A DNA stretch of 64,000 bases from JAOPZW01 sp963851295 (GCA_963851295.1 CAWKOS010000002.1:558001-622000); one strand, 5' to 3'; positions 8,430-16,974 are shown, counted from the first letter of the stretch. Made by a program: numbers and translations. The notes: generated from the letters alone by a model not told the origin.

Positions 8430-9347
8430 ATGAACCTCGGCAGCCTCGACCTCAACCTGCTCGTCGCGCTCGACGCCCTGCTGAGCGAACGCAGCGTCAC
8501 GCGCGCGGCGGGGCGCGTCGGGCTCAGCCAGCCGGGGATGAGCAACGCGCTCGCGCGCCTGCGCCGCCACTTCGACGACCCGCTGCTCGTGCGCCAGGGC
8601 GCCGTCCTCGTGCCCACCTCGCGCGCCGAGGCGCTGCGCGGCCCGGTCCACGAGGCGCTCGAGCTCATCCGCGGCGCCCTCGACGCGCCGGCCCGCTTCG
8701 ACCCGGCCACCGACCGCCGCTCCTTCCGCCTGAGCTGCTCGGACTACAGCGTCCTGATGCTCATCGGCCCGCTCGTGCGCGCCCTCGCCGCCGAGGCGCC
8801 TGGGGTGCTGGTCGAGGTGATCCCGCGCCTCCCCGACGCGGGCCGCGCGCTCGTCAACGGCGACGTCGACCTCGTCATCGAGCCGCCCGAGATCATGGGC
8901 CGCGTCGACCTCGAGTCCCTGCGGCTGTGGGAGGACCGCTGGACGTGCTGCGTGTGGGAGGGCAACCGGCGCGTGGGGGCGCGGATGACGATGGAGCGCT
9001 ACACCGCCCTCGGCCACCTCATCTACTCGATGGGCGGCGCGGGGCAGCCGGTCGCGCTGCCCGACGTCCACCTCGGCAGCCTCGGGGTGACGCGCCGGAT
9101 CGAGGTCAGCGTCGAGAGCTTCCTGCTCGCGCCCTTCCTGCTGCAGGGGACCGACCTCGTCACGCTCATCCCGATGCGGGCGGAGGCCTTCCTGCGCCGC
9201 ACCGGCGACATCCGCGTGCTCGAGGCGCCGATCGAGTTCCCGGTGCTCGTCGAGACGCTGTGGTGGCACCCGCGCGCGACGGCCGATCCGGGGCACGCCT
9301 GGCTGCGCGGGCGCATCGGCGAGGTGGCGGGCGGCCTCGGCGGCTGA
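8430..9347 (+). CDS. LysR family transcriptional regulator (NodD-like)
   Basis: A 305-residue LysR protein. The N-terminal winged HTH (about 4-65) contains SVTRAAGRVGLSQPGMSNALARLR, the standard recognition region, and the remainder is a periplasmic-binding-protein-like effector domain. The wording of the HTH and the LNLLVALDALL start match the NodD/PcpR/LinR branch, which often senses aromatic compounds. Divergent placement next to an aromatic hydroxylase suggests it activates that gene in response to its substrate (inference). Confidence 0.92.
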   Translation: MNLGSLDLNLLVALDALLSERSVTRAAGRVGLSQPGMSNALARLRRHFDDPLLVRQGAVLVPTSRAEALRGPVHEALELIRGALDAPARFDPATDRRSFRLSCSDYSVLMLIGPLVRALAAEAPGVLVEVIPRLPDAGRALVNGDVDLVIEPPEIMGRVDLESLRLWEDRWTCCVWEGNRRVGARMTMERYTALGHLIYSMGGAGQPVALPDVHLGSLGVTRRIEVSVESFLLAPFLLQGTDLVTLIPMRAEAFLRRTGDIRVLEAPIEFPVLVETLWWHPRATADPGHAWLRGRIGEVAGGLGG

Positions 9348-9409
9348 GCCGTTTCGCTCGCATCGGGTGATGACGCCGAGCGCCCCGGCTGGTTGGATCG
9401 GCGCTCCTG

Positions 9410-9877
9410 ATGGAACTCGCCTGGCCGATCCGCAGCGTGATCGCCGGCGCCGCGGGGACCGCGGCCCTGACCGCCGCCTACGCGGCCGAGCGCCGGCTGC
9501 GGCCCACGCACGAGGGCCAACTCGACTACGACGACTCGCTGGTGCCGGGCCAGATCGTGGCCGGCGTCATGCACCTGCCGCACGTCACCGCGCGCGAGGA
9601 TCAGGACCTGGGGCTCGCGCTGCGCTGGGGCTACGGCTCGGCCTTCGGCCTCCTGCACGGCGCGCTGCGCCGCGCCGTCGGAGAGCCGTGGGCGAGCGCG
9701 GCATTCGGGTCCACGCTGATGACGGCGACCTTCACGCTGTTCCCGGTGCTCGGGCACACCCCGCCGCCCTGGCGCTGGCCGTCCGACGTCATGGCCACGA
9801 GCCTCGGCACCCACGCCGCCTACGTGGCGGCCGTGGCCGCCGTCGATGGCGGCCTTCGCCCCAGGACACGCCGATGA
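9410..9877 (+). CDS. Small membrane protein of unknown function
   Basis: 155 residues with hydrophobic segments at about 8-25, 73-90, 98-115 and 125-145, so probably an integral membrane protein with three or four helices. It carries conserved-looking HVTAREDQDLGL and GYGSAFGLLHG stretches that recall small proteins predicted to share the DUF1440-type membrane fold, but I cannot assign a family. Its stop overlaps the ATG of the next gene (ATGA at 9874-9877), so the two are coupled. Confidence 0.7.
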   Translation: MELAWPIRSVIAGAAGTAALTAAYAAERRLRPTHEGQLDYDDSLVPGQIVAGVMHLPHVTAREDQDLGLALRWGYGSAFGLLHGALRRAVGEPWASAAFGSTLMTATFTLFPVLGHTPPPWRWPSDVMATSLGTHAAYVAAVAAVDGGLRPRTRR

Positions 9878-10341
9878 GGCAGCTGGTCCTTTACCGGTTC
9901 GGGTCCGACGCGGCGTTCGAAGGCCAGCTCGTCGGTGGCCTCGAACGGCTCGAGAGCGGCGGCGCCCTCCGGGTCCTCGAGGTGCTCTTCGTCCGGCGCT
10001 CGCCCGAGTCGGGCGACATCGAGGCCCTGGCCATGCACGGCGCGCGTGGCGGCGGGCTGGTCGCGCCGCTGCTCGACTTCCGCCTCGACGAGGCCGCGCG
10101 ACGGCGGGCCACCGAGCGCGCGGTGGGTGCCCATGCCGAGCTCGTGCACGAGCTCGGCGCCGAGCTCGAGCCTGGTGCCGCGGTGGCCGCCGTGCTCGTC
10201 GACCACGTCTGGAGCGACGCGCTCGACGACGCCGCCACGCGGACCGGCGGGAGCCTGCTGGCCAGCCACCTCGTCGAGGCCGCCGAGCTGCGCGAGCTGA
10301 GCGCCGAGCTGCTCGCCGCCGCCGGGCGACGAAGCCGCTGA
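9874..10341 (+). CDS. DUF1269/DUF6325-like conserved protein
   Basis: A 155-residue soluble protein whose centre, with the RGGGLVAPLLDFRLDEA stretch followed by a long helix and AAVAAVLVDHVW, resembles the DUF1269/DUF6325 family (a ferredoxin-like fold with a glycine-rich amphipathic helix). Function is unknown in that family; members often sit beside membrane or stress genes. It is translationally coupled to the preceding membrane protein. Family assignment is from memory of the pattern and moderate in strength. Confidence 0.65.
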   Translation: MRQLVLYRFGSDAAFEGQLVGGLERLESGGALRVLEVLFVRRSPESGDIEALAMHGARGGGLVAPLLDFRLDEAARRRATERAVGAHAELVHELGAELEPGAAVAAVLVDHVWSDALDDAATRTGGSLLASHLVEAAELRELSAELLAAAGRRSR

Positions 10342-10376
10342 GGACCCCAGGATCGGGATCCGGGCGTGGCCCGCGC

Positions 10377-10787
10377 TCAGAGCTGCGGTGGCGGCGGCTG
10401 CTGCTGCGGGGGCGGCGGCTGCTGCAGGGGCGAGGCCGCGAGAGCGGCCTGGCGCTCGACCAGCACGATCCGGTAGGTGAGCCAGTCGATCAGCGCGCGC
10501 AGGGCGAGCGCGAGCATCCCGTACACGATCATCGCGAAGAGCACGGAGACGTCGAGGACCGACTTGCCGTTGAGGTCGACCGACTGGAAGATCCCGCGGA
10601 AGGGCTTCATGACGCGGTCCAGGGCGCGATAGACCCATTCCGCGAACGACGCGTCGGGGTTGGCGCCGAACAGCAGCAGGAAGAAGCCCATCACCAGGAT
10701 CGCGATCGACAGCATCACCCAGAAGTACACGAGGTAGACGAGGCCTCGCGCGACCCTCTCGATGCCCATCTTCGTCCCGGTGCTCAT
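10377..10787 (-). CDS. YggT-like membrane protein
   Basis: 136 residues with two strong membrane helices (about 14-40 and 78-100) and, between them, DRVMKPFRGIF, which matches the loop of the YggT family (two-helix inner-membrane proteins linked to osmotic and ion homeostasis). The C-terminus is a Pro/Gln run of about 20 residues, low in complexity and probably disordered. The ATG at 10787 is chosen because the first helix follows directly; the open frame extends far upstream without coding character. Confidence 0.7.
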   Translation of the reverse strand: MSTGTKMGIERVARGLVYLVYFWVMLSIAILVMGFFLLLFGANPDASFAEWVYRALDRVMKPFRGIFQSVDLNGKSVLDVSVLFAMIVYGMLALALRALIDWLTYRIVLVERQAALAASPLQQPPPPQQQPPPPQL

Positions 10788-10867
10788 GGCGCCGAGTCTC
10801 CTGAGCGCGCCGGCTCGCCGCAATGAGGCCGGCCTGCCAGTTCGGGGTGCGCGGGCACCCCCGGGCG

Positions 10868-11237
10868 TCAGATGACCACGTCGTCCTCGCTGGGCGGTAG
10901 CGGGCGGTCGTCGGGCCACAGCTCGACCGCGCGTGCGGAGGCGGCGAGGATCTCGGCGCCGTCGATCTGGGCGTGGGTCTCCTCGACGCCCTCGGCCGGC
11001 CAGGCGCACACGAAGGTCAGCGGGCCGGGCGGCGGCAGAGGCCACAGCCACATGTCCGCGCGCGAGAGGTGGCCCGATCCGGAGCCGCTTCGCGGTCGCA
11101 GGATCGGCCGGTCGGGCGAGGATGACGTCCAGCGCCACCGTCGCGGGGATGACGTTCTCGGGCGGCGCGAGCCACTCCGGCGTGCGGTAGCTGGGGGGTG
11201 GCGCCGGCGGAGGGCCGGGGTCATCGAAGAAGCCCAT
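10868..11237 (-). pseudogene. Frameshifted and shortened actinobacterial hypothetical protein
   Basis: The N-terminal part (MGFFDDPG, then RTPEWLAPPENVI up to about residue 50) reads from ATG 11237. The C-terminal part (WLWPLPPPGPLTFVCAWPA up to DDVVI) reads in another frame and stops at 10868; the total of 370 bases is not a multiple of three. Both halves match one actinobacterial family of about 200 residues as I remember it, so the central part appears deleted and the frame lost near 11060-11110, at a CGCGCGC run. Function of the intact family is unknown. Confidence 0.55.
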
Positions 11238-11262
11238 CCTCGCAGCATCCCTGAAGGACGAA

Positions 11263-11280
11263 GGCCCCGCCGTGACGGGC
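11263..11280 (-). terminator. Weak hairpin after the deacetylase gene
   Basis: Short GC hairpin (CCCG/CGGG core) directly downstream of the deacetylase stop on the minus strand, followed by TTCGTCCTTCAG. The flank closely resembles the stronger terminator at 15311-15334. Confidence 0.35.
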
Positions 11281-11281
11281 T

Positions 11282-12259
11282 CTACGGCTCGCCGGAGAGC
11301 AGCAACTCGGACAGGCTGCCTGCGGTGGTGGCGCGGGTGACCTGGATGCGGCCGAGCGGCTGTCCGGCCCCGGCCTTCGCTCGCGCGTTGACGTCCTGGG
11401 TGAAGATGGCGTCGTAGCGGTCCGTGAGCCAGCCGAGGAGGTCGTCGGGGATTCGCGAGTCGTTCGTGCCGTCCTGGCCGTAGCTGCCGTACGGGGGAGC
11501 GAACGCGAGCGGCGCGTAGGCGGAGATGTGGTCGGCGAGCGTCGTTTGGCCCCAGGCGATGTCCGAGCGCACGCGATCGCGCCAGCCGTCGAAGTCCTCG
11601 CCCTGCTGCTCGTAGGCGTAGAACGGTCCGTAGTCGTCGGGTCCCGGGCCGTAGTGGATCTGCGTGTGGCCCTTGCCGGAGTGCAGTTGCAGCTGCCAGC
11701 GCCCGCTGTCCTGCATGCTCGCGAGCTCGTGCCATGTGAGGTACTCGGGATCGCCGCCGTCGACGCGCCCCACGTCGACGAACATGACGGCGTTGAGGTG
11801 CAGCTTGCGCAGGATGCCGTCGGCGCCGATCCAGGAGTCGGCGCGGGCGTCGTCGAAGGTCAGCAGCAGCGGTCGCGCTGGGAGATCGACCGGCTTGTCG
11901 CGTACGAAGTCGATGAACGTCTGCAGGTCGATCGTCTCGTAGCCCGCATGCTGGATCATCGTCATCTGCGTGGCGAAGTCCTCGGTGCCGATGCCGTAGG
12001 AGGCGTCCGCGGCGTTCGAGAAGTCGCTCTCCGGCCCGATCCCGTGGTACAGCAGCACCGGGATGGCCGACCGATCCGGCGGGAGCTTCGCCCACAACTG
12101 CTTCTCGTCGGAGGTGAGTGCGACGTCGGGGGCGGGGAGCGGTGTCCGGGCGCCGGTTGGCTGCGTCGTGGCCGAGGGCCGATCCGTCGAGCCTCCGCAG
12201 GCCGCCAGCCCGAGGCACAATCCGCAGGTCAAGGCAGCGAGCACCGCGGCCGACTTCAT
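11282..12259 (-). CDS. Polysaccharide deacetylase lipoprotein (PgaB/IcaB-like)
   Basis: 325 residues. A lipoprotein signal peptide ends in the lipobox LAAC (Cys21), so the enzyme is anchored outside the membrane. The NodB-type deacetylase domain has TFDD at 134-137 (catalytic Asp and metal Asp) and HSGKGH at 193-198 (metal histidines), the motif spacing of family-4 carbohydrate esterases that de-N-acetylate poly-N-acetylglucosamine. It is divergent from an LanC-like gene, a two-helix membrane protein and a PgaC-like synthase, so it likely modifies their polymer. ATG 12259 gives a clean signal; an ATG at 12283 is also in frame and would overlap the divergent gene. Confidence 0.88.
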   Translation of the reverse strand: MKSAAVLAALTCGLCLGLAACGGSTDRPSATTQPTGARTPLPAPDVALTSDEKQLWAKLPPDRSAIPVLLYHGIGPESDFSNAADASYGIGTEDFATQMTMIQHAGYETIDLQTFIDFVRDKPVDLPARPLLLTFDDARADSWIGADGILRKLHLNAVMFVDVGRVDGGDPEYLTWHELASMQDSGRWQLQLHSGKGHTQIHYGPGPDDYGPFYAYEQQGEDFDGWRDRVRSDIAWGQTTLADHISAYAPLAFAPPYGSYGQDGTNDSRIPDDLLGWLTDRYDAIFTQDVNARAKAGAGQPLGRIQVTRATTAGSLSELLLSGEP

Positions 12260-12281
12260 AGGACGCCGACTGTAACCCTCC

Positions 12282-13724
12282 ATGAGGCAACGGCCGGCAC
12301 CTGGCATGCGCCTCGCCTCGTATCTCATCTCCTCCACGCTGCTGCTCTGTCTCGCGTTCGCCGCGGACGCGCCGGCCTCCCCTCGCGCGCCCGATCGCCC
12401 CGCGCTGAAGGTGGTGCGCCTGGCCGCCGACTCGCTGCTGGCGCGTCACCGGGACATGCCGGAAGGGGGCTGGGCCTGGCGCTCGTCGATCCAGGCTCCG
12501 CACTATCAGACCGACCGGGACGTCGGCGCGGCCTCGATCGGCGAAGGGCTCCTGGCCGCCTACGCGGTGACCGATGACGCTCGCTACCGGCGCGCCGCCG
12601 CGTCGGCGGGCGACTTCCTGCTCGGCGTCGCCGAGCCGGCGGACGGCGGCTTGCGCTGGCCCGACTGGGCGGATCCGAGCGGGGAGCGCTCGGCGACGCA
12701 CTACACGAGCTTCGACGATGGTGCGGCCGGGATCAGCGACTACCTGTGGCGGCTCTTCCGCGCGACGGGCGAGCCGCGCTTCCGGGAGGGGGCGCTGGCG
12801 GGCATGCGCTGGCTCATCGCGCAGGCCGAAGGCGCGTCCTGCCCGCAGACGTCGTGCTCGTGGAGATGGACGGACGATCCGTCCTCGCGCGTCGCCTACC
12901 ACGGCGTCGGCATGGGCCAGGCGGGCGTCGTCCTCGCGCTCGACGCGTTCGCGGACCGCACCGGGGATCGGACCTTCCGCGCCTACGCACGTGCCGGAGC
13001 CGCGTCGCTGCGCGAGCTCACCGCACGCGGCACGCACCCGCCGGCGCGCGGCGTCGAGGACCCGACCCTCGACACCGGATTCCTGTCTGGCTCGGCCGGG
13101 CTGGCGTACATGTTCCTCGAGCGCTACGCGCGGGATCGAGACAGGGCCAATCTCGCGACCGCGCGCGGGCTGCTGCGCTGGGTGAACGACCAGGCGGTCG
13201 CGGACGGCTCGGGCGGGCTGGCCTGGCCCACCAGTCGCGGCGGCGCGGCCGTGCCGGCGGGATTCGAGCTGGGCGCTGCGGGCATCGCGTGGGTCAACCT
13301 GCGGGCGTACGAGGCCACGGGTGATCGCGAGTACCGCGACGTCGCGCGCCGGGCGGCCGTGTGGCTGCGATCTGTGGCGATCGCAGGATCGGCCTGGGCC
13401 GAGCTGCCGGGCGACCCCACCGTCCCCGTCCACGTCGGGCTCGACAGCGGCGCGGCCGGAATCGGCTGGGTGTTGGAGGACCTCGCGCGCGCGGGCCTCG
13501 ACCCGGCCGCGAACCGGGCTGTCGCCCGGTCGGCGCTCGCGGGTCTACGCTCCGCCGCGGCCCGGGACCGCCGGGGAGCGTACTGGTACGCCAACCGGAC
13601 CGGGAGCCGGTCACGGCTGCGCGCCGAGCCCTCATGGCACTGGGGCTCGGCCGGGATTGCCGCCTTCGCCGCCCGGCTCGCCGGCTGGTCCGGCAGCGGT
13701 CCGGGAGGGCAGAGTCGCCGCTGA
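12282..13724 (+). CDS. Exported LanC-like alpha/alpha-toroid protein
   Basis: 480 residues with an N-terminal signal peptide (hydrophobic core about 10-28, Ala-rich cleavage region). The mature part repeats a helical unit with a GxxG(A/I)G turn: GVGMGQAG, GFLSGSAGLA, GFELGAAGIA, GLDSGAAGIG and WHWGSAGIA. This is the inner-barrel signature of LanC-like and six-hairpin glycosidase toroids. The zinc Cys-His set of true lanthionine cyclases is not apparent; the last motif has WHWG where LanC has WCxG. Position in a polysaccharide cluster suggests a glycan hydrolase, lyase or epimerase role outside the cell (inference). ATG 12306 is an alternative start. Confidence 0.75.
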   Translation: MRQRPAPGMRLASYLISSTLLLCLAFAADAPASPRAPDRPALKVVRLAADSLLARHRDMPEGGWAWRSSIQAPHYQTDRDVGAASIGEGLLAAYAVTDDARYRRAAASAGDFLLGVAEPADGGLRWPDWADPSGERSATHYTSFDDGAAGISDYLWRLFRATGEPRFREGALAGMRWLIAQAEGASCPQTSCSWRWTDDPSSRVAYHGVGMGQAGVVLALDAFADRTGDRTFRAYARAGAASLRELTARGTHPPARGVEDPTLDTGFLSGSAGLAYMFLERYARDRDRANLATARGLLRWVNDQAVADGSGGLAWPTSRGGAAVPAGFELGAAGIAWVNLRAYEATGDREYRDVARRAAVWLRSVAIAGSAWAELPGDPTVPVHVGLDSGAAGIGWVLEDLARAGLDPAANRAVARSALAGLRSAAARDRRGAYWYANRTGSRSRLRAEPSWHWGSAGIAAFAARLAGWSGSGPGGQSRR

Positions 13725-13727
13725 CGG

Positions 13728-14036
13728 TTGCTCGCGCGAGCACTCTCGGGGATCATCGCCGCGAGATTGCCTGCGCATGACGAGGCCCACGGGTTCGACC
13801 AGCGCTTTCGGCCGATGCGTCCCGCATCGGGGCCGAAGCTGATCGCCGCGTTCGTGTTCGGACCGATCCTGTGGGTGGTGGCGCTGTCCCTCGCCGCCTG
13901 GCTGCTCGACCGCACGAACGCGATCGAGCTCGGACTGCTGGTCACCGCTGCGTCGGGCGTGTTCGCCGCGGTGGTGCTGAGTCTGCTGCGCGTCGGACGG
14001 CTTCGCGAGGAGCGCCGGTATGCAGACCGCGCTTGA
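13728..14036 (+). CDS. Small two-helix membrane protein (PgaD/IcaD-like position)
   Basis: 102 residues from TTG 13728, three bases after the LanC-like stop. There are two membrane helices (about 38-58 and 66-86) followed by a basic tail (RVGRLREERR). Its stop lies 17 bases inside the glycosyltransferase gene. Size, topology and position match the PgaD/IcaD accessory subunit that stabilises the PgaC/IcaA synthase, though sequence similarity is not evident. No ATG lies in frame before the first helix except one at residue 30, so the start is uncertain. Confidence 0.6.
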   Translation: MLARALSGIIAARLPAHDEAHGFDQRFRPMRPASGPKLIAAFVFGPILWVVALSLAAWLLDRTNAIELGLLVTAASGVFAAVVLSLLRVGRLREERRYADRA

Positions 14037-15267
14037 CGTGCTGCTCGCATGTGTCGCGCTCTACCCCGTGATCACCGCGGCGCTCTGGATCGCCGGCGGC
14101 GTCATGTTCCGGTTGTCGGGGGAGCGCCCCCGCGATCCGGCGCTGGAGCCCTCGGGCGGCTGGCCCGGTGTCAGCGTCCTGATTCCCGCCTACAACGAGG
14201 AGGCCGTGATCGCCACCAGCGTGCGCGCGGCGTTGGCCTCCGACTACCCGCAGCTCGAGGTGCTGGTCCTCGACGACGGCTCCACCGACGACACCGAGGC
14301 GGCCGCGCTCGAGGCGGCGGCCGGCGACGGACGCTTGCGTGTGTTGCGTGACCCCGTCAACCGCGGCAAGGCCGAGCAGCTCAACGTCGGATTCGCGCGC
14401 GCCCGGCATGGGCTGGTGATCGTCACCGACGCCGACACGCACATGCACCCGCATGCGATCCGATTCCTCGCGACGCGGATCGAGTCCTCGCCGGTGCTGG
14501 CGGCCGTCGCGGCCGGGCCGCTGGTCACGAATCGCGATGGTCTGATCTGCTCGATGCAGGTGCTGGAAGCCGCGGCGGTCATCGGGCTGGTCCGGCGCAC
14601 CCAGTCGCTCACCGGCCGGGTCGGCGTCGTTGCCGGAGTGCTCGCGGTGTTCCGCCGCGATCGGGTCGTGGCCGTCGGCGGCTACGACGGCCGCATGGCC
14701 ACAGAGGACATCGACCTCACCTGGCGGCTGCTGACGGCGGGCTGGCAAACGGCGTACGAGCCGCGCGCCCTGGTCGGCATGCAGGTGCCGTCGAGCCTGT
14801 CCGCGCTGTGGGCGCAACGCAAGCGCTGGGCGCGCGGGCAGGGAGAGGTCCTGCACGCTCACCTGCGCGAAGTCTGCCGCTGGCGCAACCACCGCATGTG
14901 GCTGTTGGGCCTGGAATCGCTCGCATCGCTGATCTGGGTGTTCTTCCTCGTGTGCTCGCTCATCCTCACCGTGCTCAACGTGGCGTTCGGCCAACACCTT
15001 GGGCGCTTCGGGGTCGGGCTCGCGTGGGGCGTGGCGATCTCGGTCATAGCGACCATCCAGCTCATCGTCGCCCTGGCGTTGCGCAGTCCCTACGACCGCT
15101 GGGGCCTGAGCGCGATGCTGCTCGGCGTGCTCTACCCGCTGCTGTTCTGGATGGTCGCCGCCAGCGCCGCGGTCAACCAACAGCTCACGGCGCTGATCCG
15201 CGGGCCGCGGGAACGGCGGGTCGTGTGGGACATCCCACGCGAACCGCTCGACCCGTTTCGCCCGTGA
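14020..15267 (+). CDS. Family 2 glycosyltransferase, PgaC/IcaA-like polysaccharide synthase
   Basis: 415 residues. An N-terminal membrane helix (6-30) is followed by a GT-A catalytic domain with DDGS (85-88), DAD (137-139), TED (228-230) and QRKRW (266-270, the processive-enzyme QxxRW motif), then about three or four C-terminal membrane helices (about 293-320, 330-355, 365-385). This layout is that of processive beta-1,6-N-acetylglucosamine synthases (PgaC, IcaA) and related hyaluronan/cellulose synthases. With the deacetylase it points to a secreted, partly deacetylated amino-sugar polymer, as in biofilm matrix; the sugar itself is not proved by sequence. Confidence 0.88.
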   Translation: MQTALDVLLACVALYPVITAALWIAGGVMFRLSGERPRDPALEPSGGWPGVSVLIPAYNEEAVIATSVRAALASDYPQLEVLVLDDGSTDDTEAAALEAAAGDGRLRVLRDPVNRGKAEQLNVGFARARHGLVIVTDADTHMHPHAIRFLATRIESSPVLAAVAAGPLVTNRDGLICSMQVLEAAAVIGLVRRTQSLTGRVGVVAGVLAVFRRDRVVAVGGYDGRMATEDIDLTWRLLTAGWQTAYEPRALVGMQVPSSLSALWAQRKRWARGQGEVLHAHLREVCRWRNHRMWLLGLESLASLIWVFFLVCSLILTVLNVAFGQHLGRFGVGLAWGVAISVIATIQLIVALALRSPYDRWGLSAMLLGVLYPLLFWMVAASAAVNQQLTALIRGPRERRVVWDIPREPLDPFRP

Positions 15268-15310
15268 CGAGGCGCGCTCGGACCGCATCGAGACGCCGCG
15301 ATGAAGGACG

Positions 15311-15334
15311 AAAGCCCCGTCGTCACGGGGCTTT
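15311..15334 (-). terminator. Strong intrinsic terminator beside the tRNA-Gly fragment
   Basis: Perfect 10-base stem AAAGCCCCGT / ACGGGGCTTT with a 4-base loop. On the minus strand it lies just past the tRNA 3' end and is followed by TTTCGTCCTTCAT. It can also end the convergent glycosyltransferase transcript. Confidence 0.75.
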
Positions 15335-15342
15335 CGAGGAGC

Positions 15343-15388
15343 GGCTGAAGGGACTCGAACCCTCGACCTTCTGCATGGCAAGCAGCTG
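15343..15388 (-). other. tRNA-Gly(GCC) 3' half (attachment-site remnant, copy 1)
   Basis: Read on the minus strand this is the anticodon arm (loop with GCC), variable loop, T arm (GGTTCGAGTCC) and acceptor 3' strand of a tRNA-Gly. The 5' half and D arm are missing: homology stops inside the anticodon stem. It is followed by its own terminator, so this looks like the original tRNA locus cut by an integrated element. Homologous fragments with a shared flank lie near 33.73 and 35.52 kb. Confidence 0.7.
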
Positions 15389-15483
15389 AACGTCGGTCGG
15401 TTCTACGCGCTTTCTTCCTGCAAATGAGCCCATTACGGCCTGGGGAATGGCTCATCGGAATTGCGAGCACCGGCTCGGGCTAT

Positions 15484-15705
15484 TCAATGAGCAAGGCGAT
15501 CGGGTCGTCGCGCTGAGGACGGCGCGCCGCGCTGGCTGAGGACGATCGCCGACGTCGGACACGATCCGCGGCGCCAGGCGCCGATGTCGAGCCCGAGCAT
15601 GTCGTGGCTGGCCGTCGGCGGCCGTTGTGGTCGCCGCCGGCGTGAGCGCCCGGATCGACGGCGATTGATGGGGGAGAGGTCGTGTTCGTTGTCGGTCTGA
15701 GAATG
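15484..15705 (+). repeat. Dispersed repeat family, copy A (right two thirds)
   Basis: About 220 bases homologous to the right part of copy C: both share GGTCGTCGCGC, GAGGACGATCGCCGA, GCGTGAGCGCCCGGATCGAC and end in TCGTGTTCGTTGTCGGTCTG. The left core of the family is missing here. The 664-base gap from 15268 to 15931 holds the terminator, the tRNA fragment and this repeat; I see no gene in it. Confidence 0.65.
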
Positions 15706-15931
15706 GTGTGCGCGCGTCGTGGTGGCGAGCGGTAGCGACTGCGTCGCTGCTGGCTTCGAGAACGGGAGCGGCGCTCGGTGCCCGGGGGTCAGATGGCCAT
15801 CCGCCGATCGGGTAGGCGCTGCACGAAGATCACCGGCACGCCGGTATCCGCGCCCAGCCGGCGGTATGCAAAGCTCGTTCCGCCGGCATCGACGGTCTCG
15901 GTGGGCGCATGCTCGTATGTCTTGCTCACAA

Positions 15932-16864
15932 TCACAGTCCCTCCCCACCGGCCTGCTTGCGATGAGACCCCGCCTGCGGCGCTTGGAGCGACATCGGTTG
16001 CCCGTTTGATGTCTTCCGCTCGGGCGAGGAGACGGTGGTGCTTGCGGGACGGTTGAGCTGGTTGATCTTGCGGATCTGCTTGTCGAAGATGGCCGCGGGC
16101 ACGTAGCGGCGCGCCTTGCTCACCCGACGCGCCAGCGACCCGGCCGGGTATCGCAGCTTCGGGCGTTTGTCGGTGGCCGCGGCGACGATGGCCCGGCCCA
16201 CGACCGATGGTTCGTCGCCGGCCTTGAGCGCGTCCGCGAGCCCCACGTCGACAATCTCGCGGCGTCGGGCGTAGAGCGGAAGGGGTTGGTCGGCCGCGGC
16301 GAGGCTCGCGTCGAAGCCGGTCTTGGTGAACCCGGGCTCGACCAGCAGGACGCGGACGCCGTGCTCGCGCAGCTCGTGGTCCACCGACTCCGAGTAGCCC
16401 TCGAGGGCGTGCTTGCTCGACGCGTACAAGGCCATGAACGGGACCGGGATCAGACCCACGATCGAGCTGACGTTGATGATCCGCCCGCTGCCCTGCTGCC
16501 GCATGTGGGGCAGCACCGCGCGGGTCATGCGCATCGCACCGAAGAGATTGGTCTCGAACAGCGCGCGAGCCTGCTCCACGGAGCTCTCCTCCGCAGCGCC
16601 GGCGACACCGACACCCGCATTGTTGACCAGCACGTCGATGCGGCCTGATCGGTCGAGCACCTCGCGCACCGCGTCGGCCGCCGACTCATCGTCGGTGACG
16701 TCGAGGGGCAGGAACACCACTTCCTCACGCTTCCCGCCCGCAGTCGCCTTGCGGCTCGTCCCGTACACGGTGAACCCGGCGCCGACCAGCGCACGGGCGG
16801 CGGCCTCCCCGATCCCCGACGACGCTCCTGTCACGAGCGCTACCCGACCTGTCTTGACCGCCAT
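15932..16864 (-). CDS. SDR family oxidoreductase
   Basis: 310 residues. Cofactor motif TGASSGIG near residue 11, NNAG near 86, catalytic Ser in NVSS, YASSK (YxxxK) near 158-162 and the PGFTKTGF loop. It belongs to the classical SDRs with a long C-terminus (the 17-beta-HSD/retinol dehydrogenase-like group). The last 40 residues, rich in Ser/Gln/Gly, look like an added tail from the repeat-rich flank. It is divergent from a TetR regulator with a palindromic site between, so it is probably repressed by that protein. The substrate is unknown. Confidence 0.9.
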   Translation of the reverse strand: MAVKTGRVALVTGASSGIGEAAARALVGAGFTVYGTSRKATAGGKREEVVFLPLDVTDDESAADAVREVLDRSGRIDVLVNNAGVGVAGAAEESSVEQARALFETNLFGAMRMTRAVLPHMRQQGSGRIINVSSIVGLIPVPFMALYASSKHALEGYSESVDHELREHGVRVLLVEPGFTKTGFDASLAAADQPLPLYARRREIVDVGLADALKAGDEPSVVGRAIVAAATDKRPKLRYPAGSLARRVSKARRYVPAAIFDKQIRKINQLNRPASTTVSSPERKTSNGQPMSLQAPQAGSHRKQAGGEGL

Positions 16865-16889
16865 GACCGAATCCTCCGCCTCGATTTGA

Positions 16890-16903
16890 ATTACGAACGT
16901 AAT
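16890..16903. promoter_or_regulatory. Perfect palindrome between SDR and TetR genes (candidate TetR operator)
   Basis: ATTACG-AA-CGTAAT, 14 bases, in the 110-base divergent region and next to a TATAGT sequence (16906-16911) that could be a -10 box. Such ATTACG/CGTAAT sites are typical for TetR proteins controlling a divergent SDR. Confidence 0.55.
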
Positions 16904-16974
16904 GCTATAGTACGGTCATAAGACAATGGTGTGCGTTGCGTCACACTGAACAGCGGTTCGGAGAGAGGTTGGGT

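Noticed and set aside
10377..13433. A minus-strand open frame of about 1000 codons
   Set aside because: It crosses the deacetylase gene on the same strand and the LanC-like gene on the other in a shadow frame; only its last 136 codons (YggT-like) and a short stretch near 11200 have protein character.
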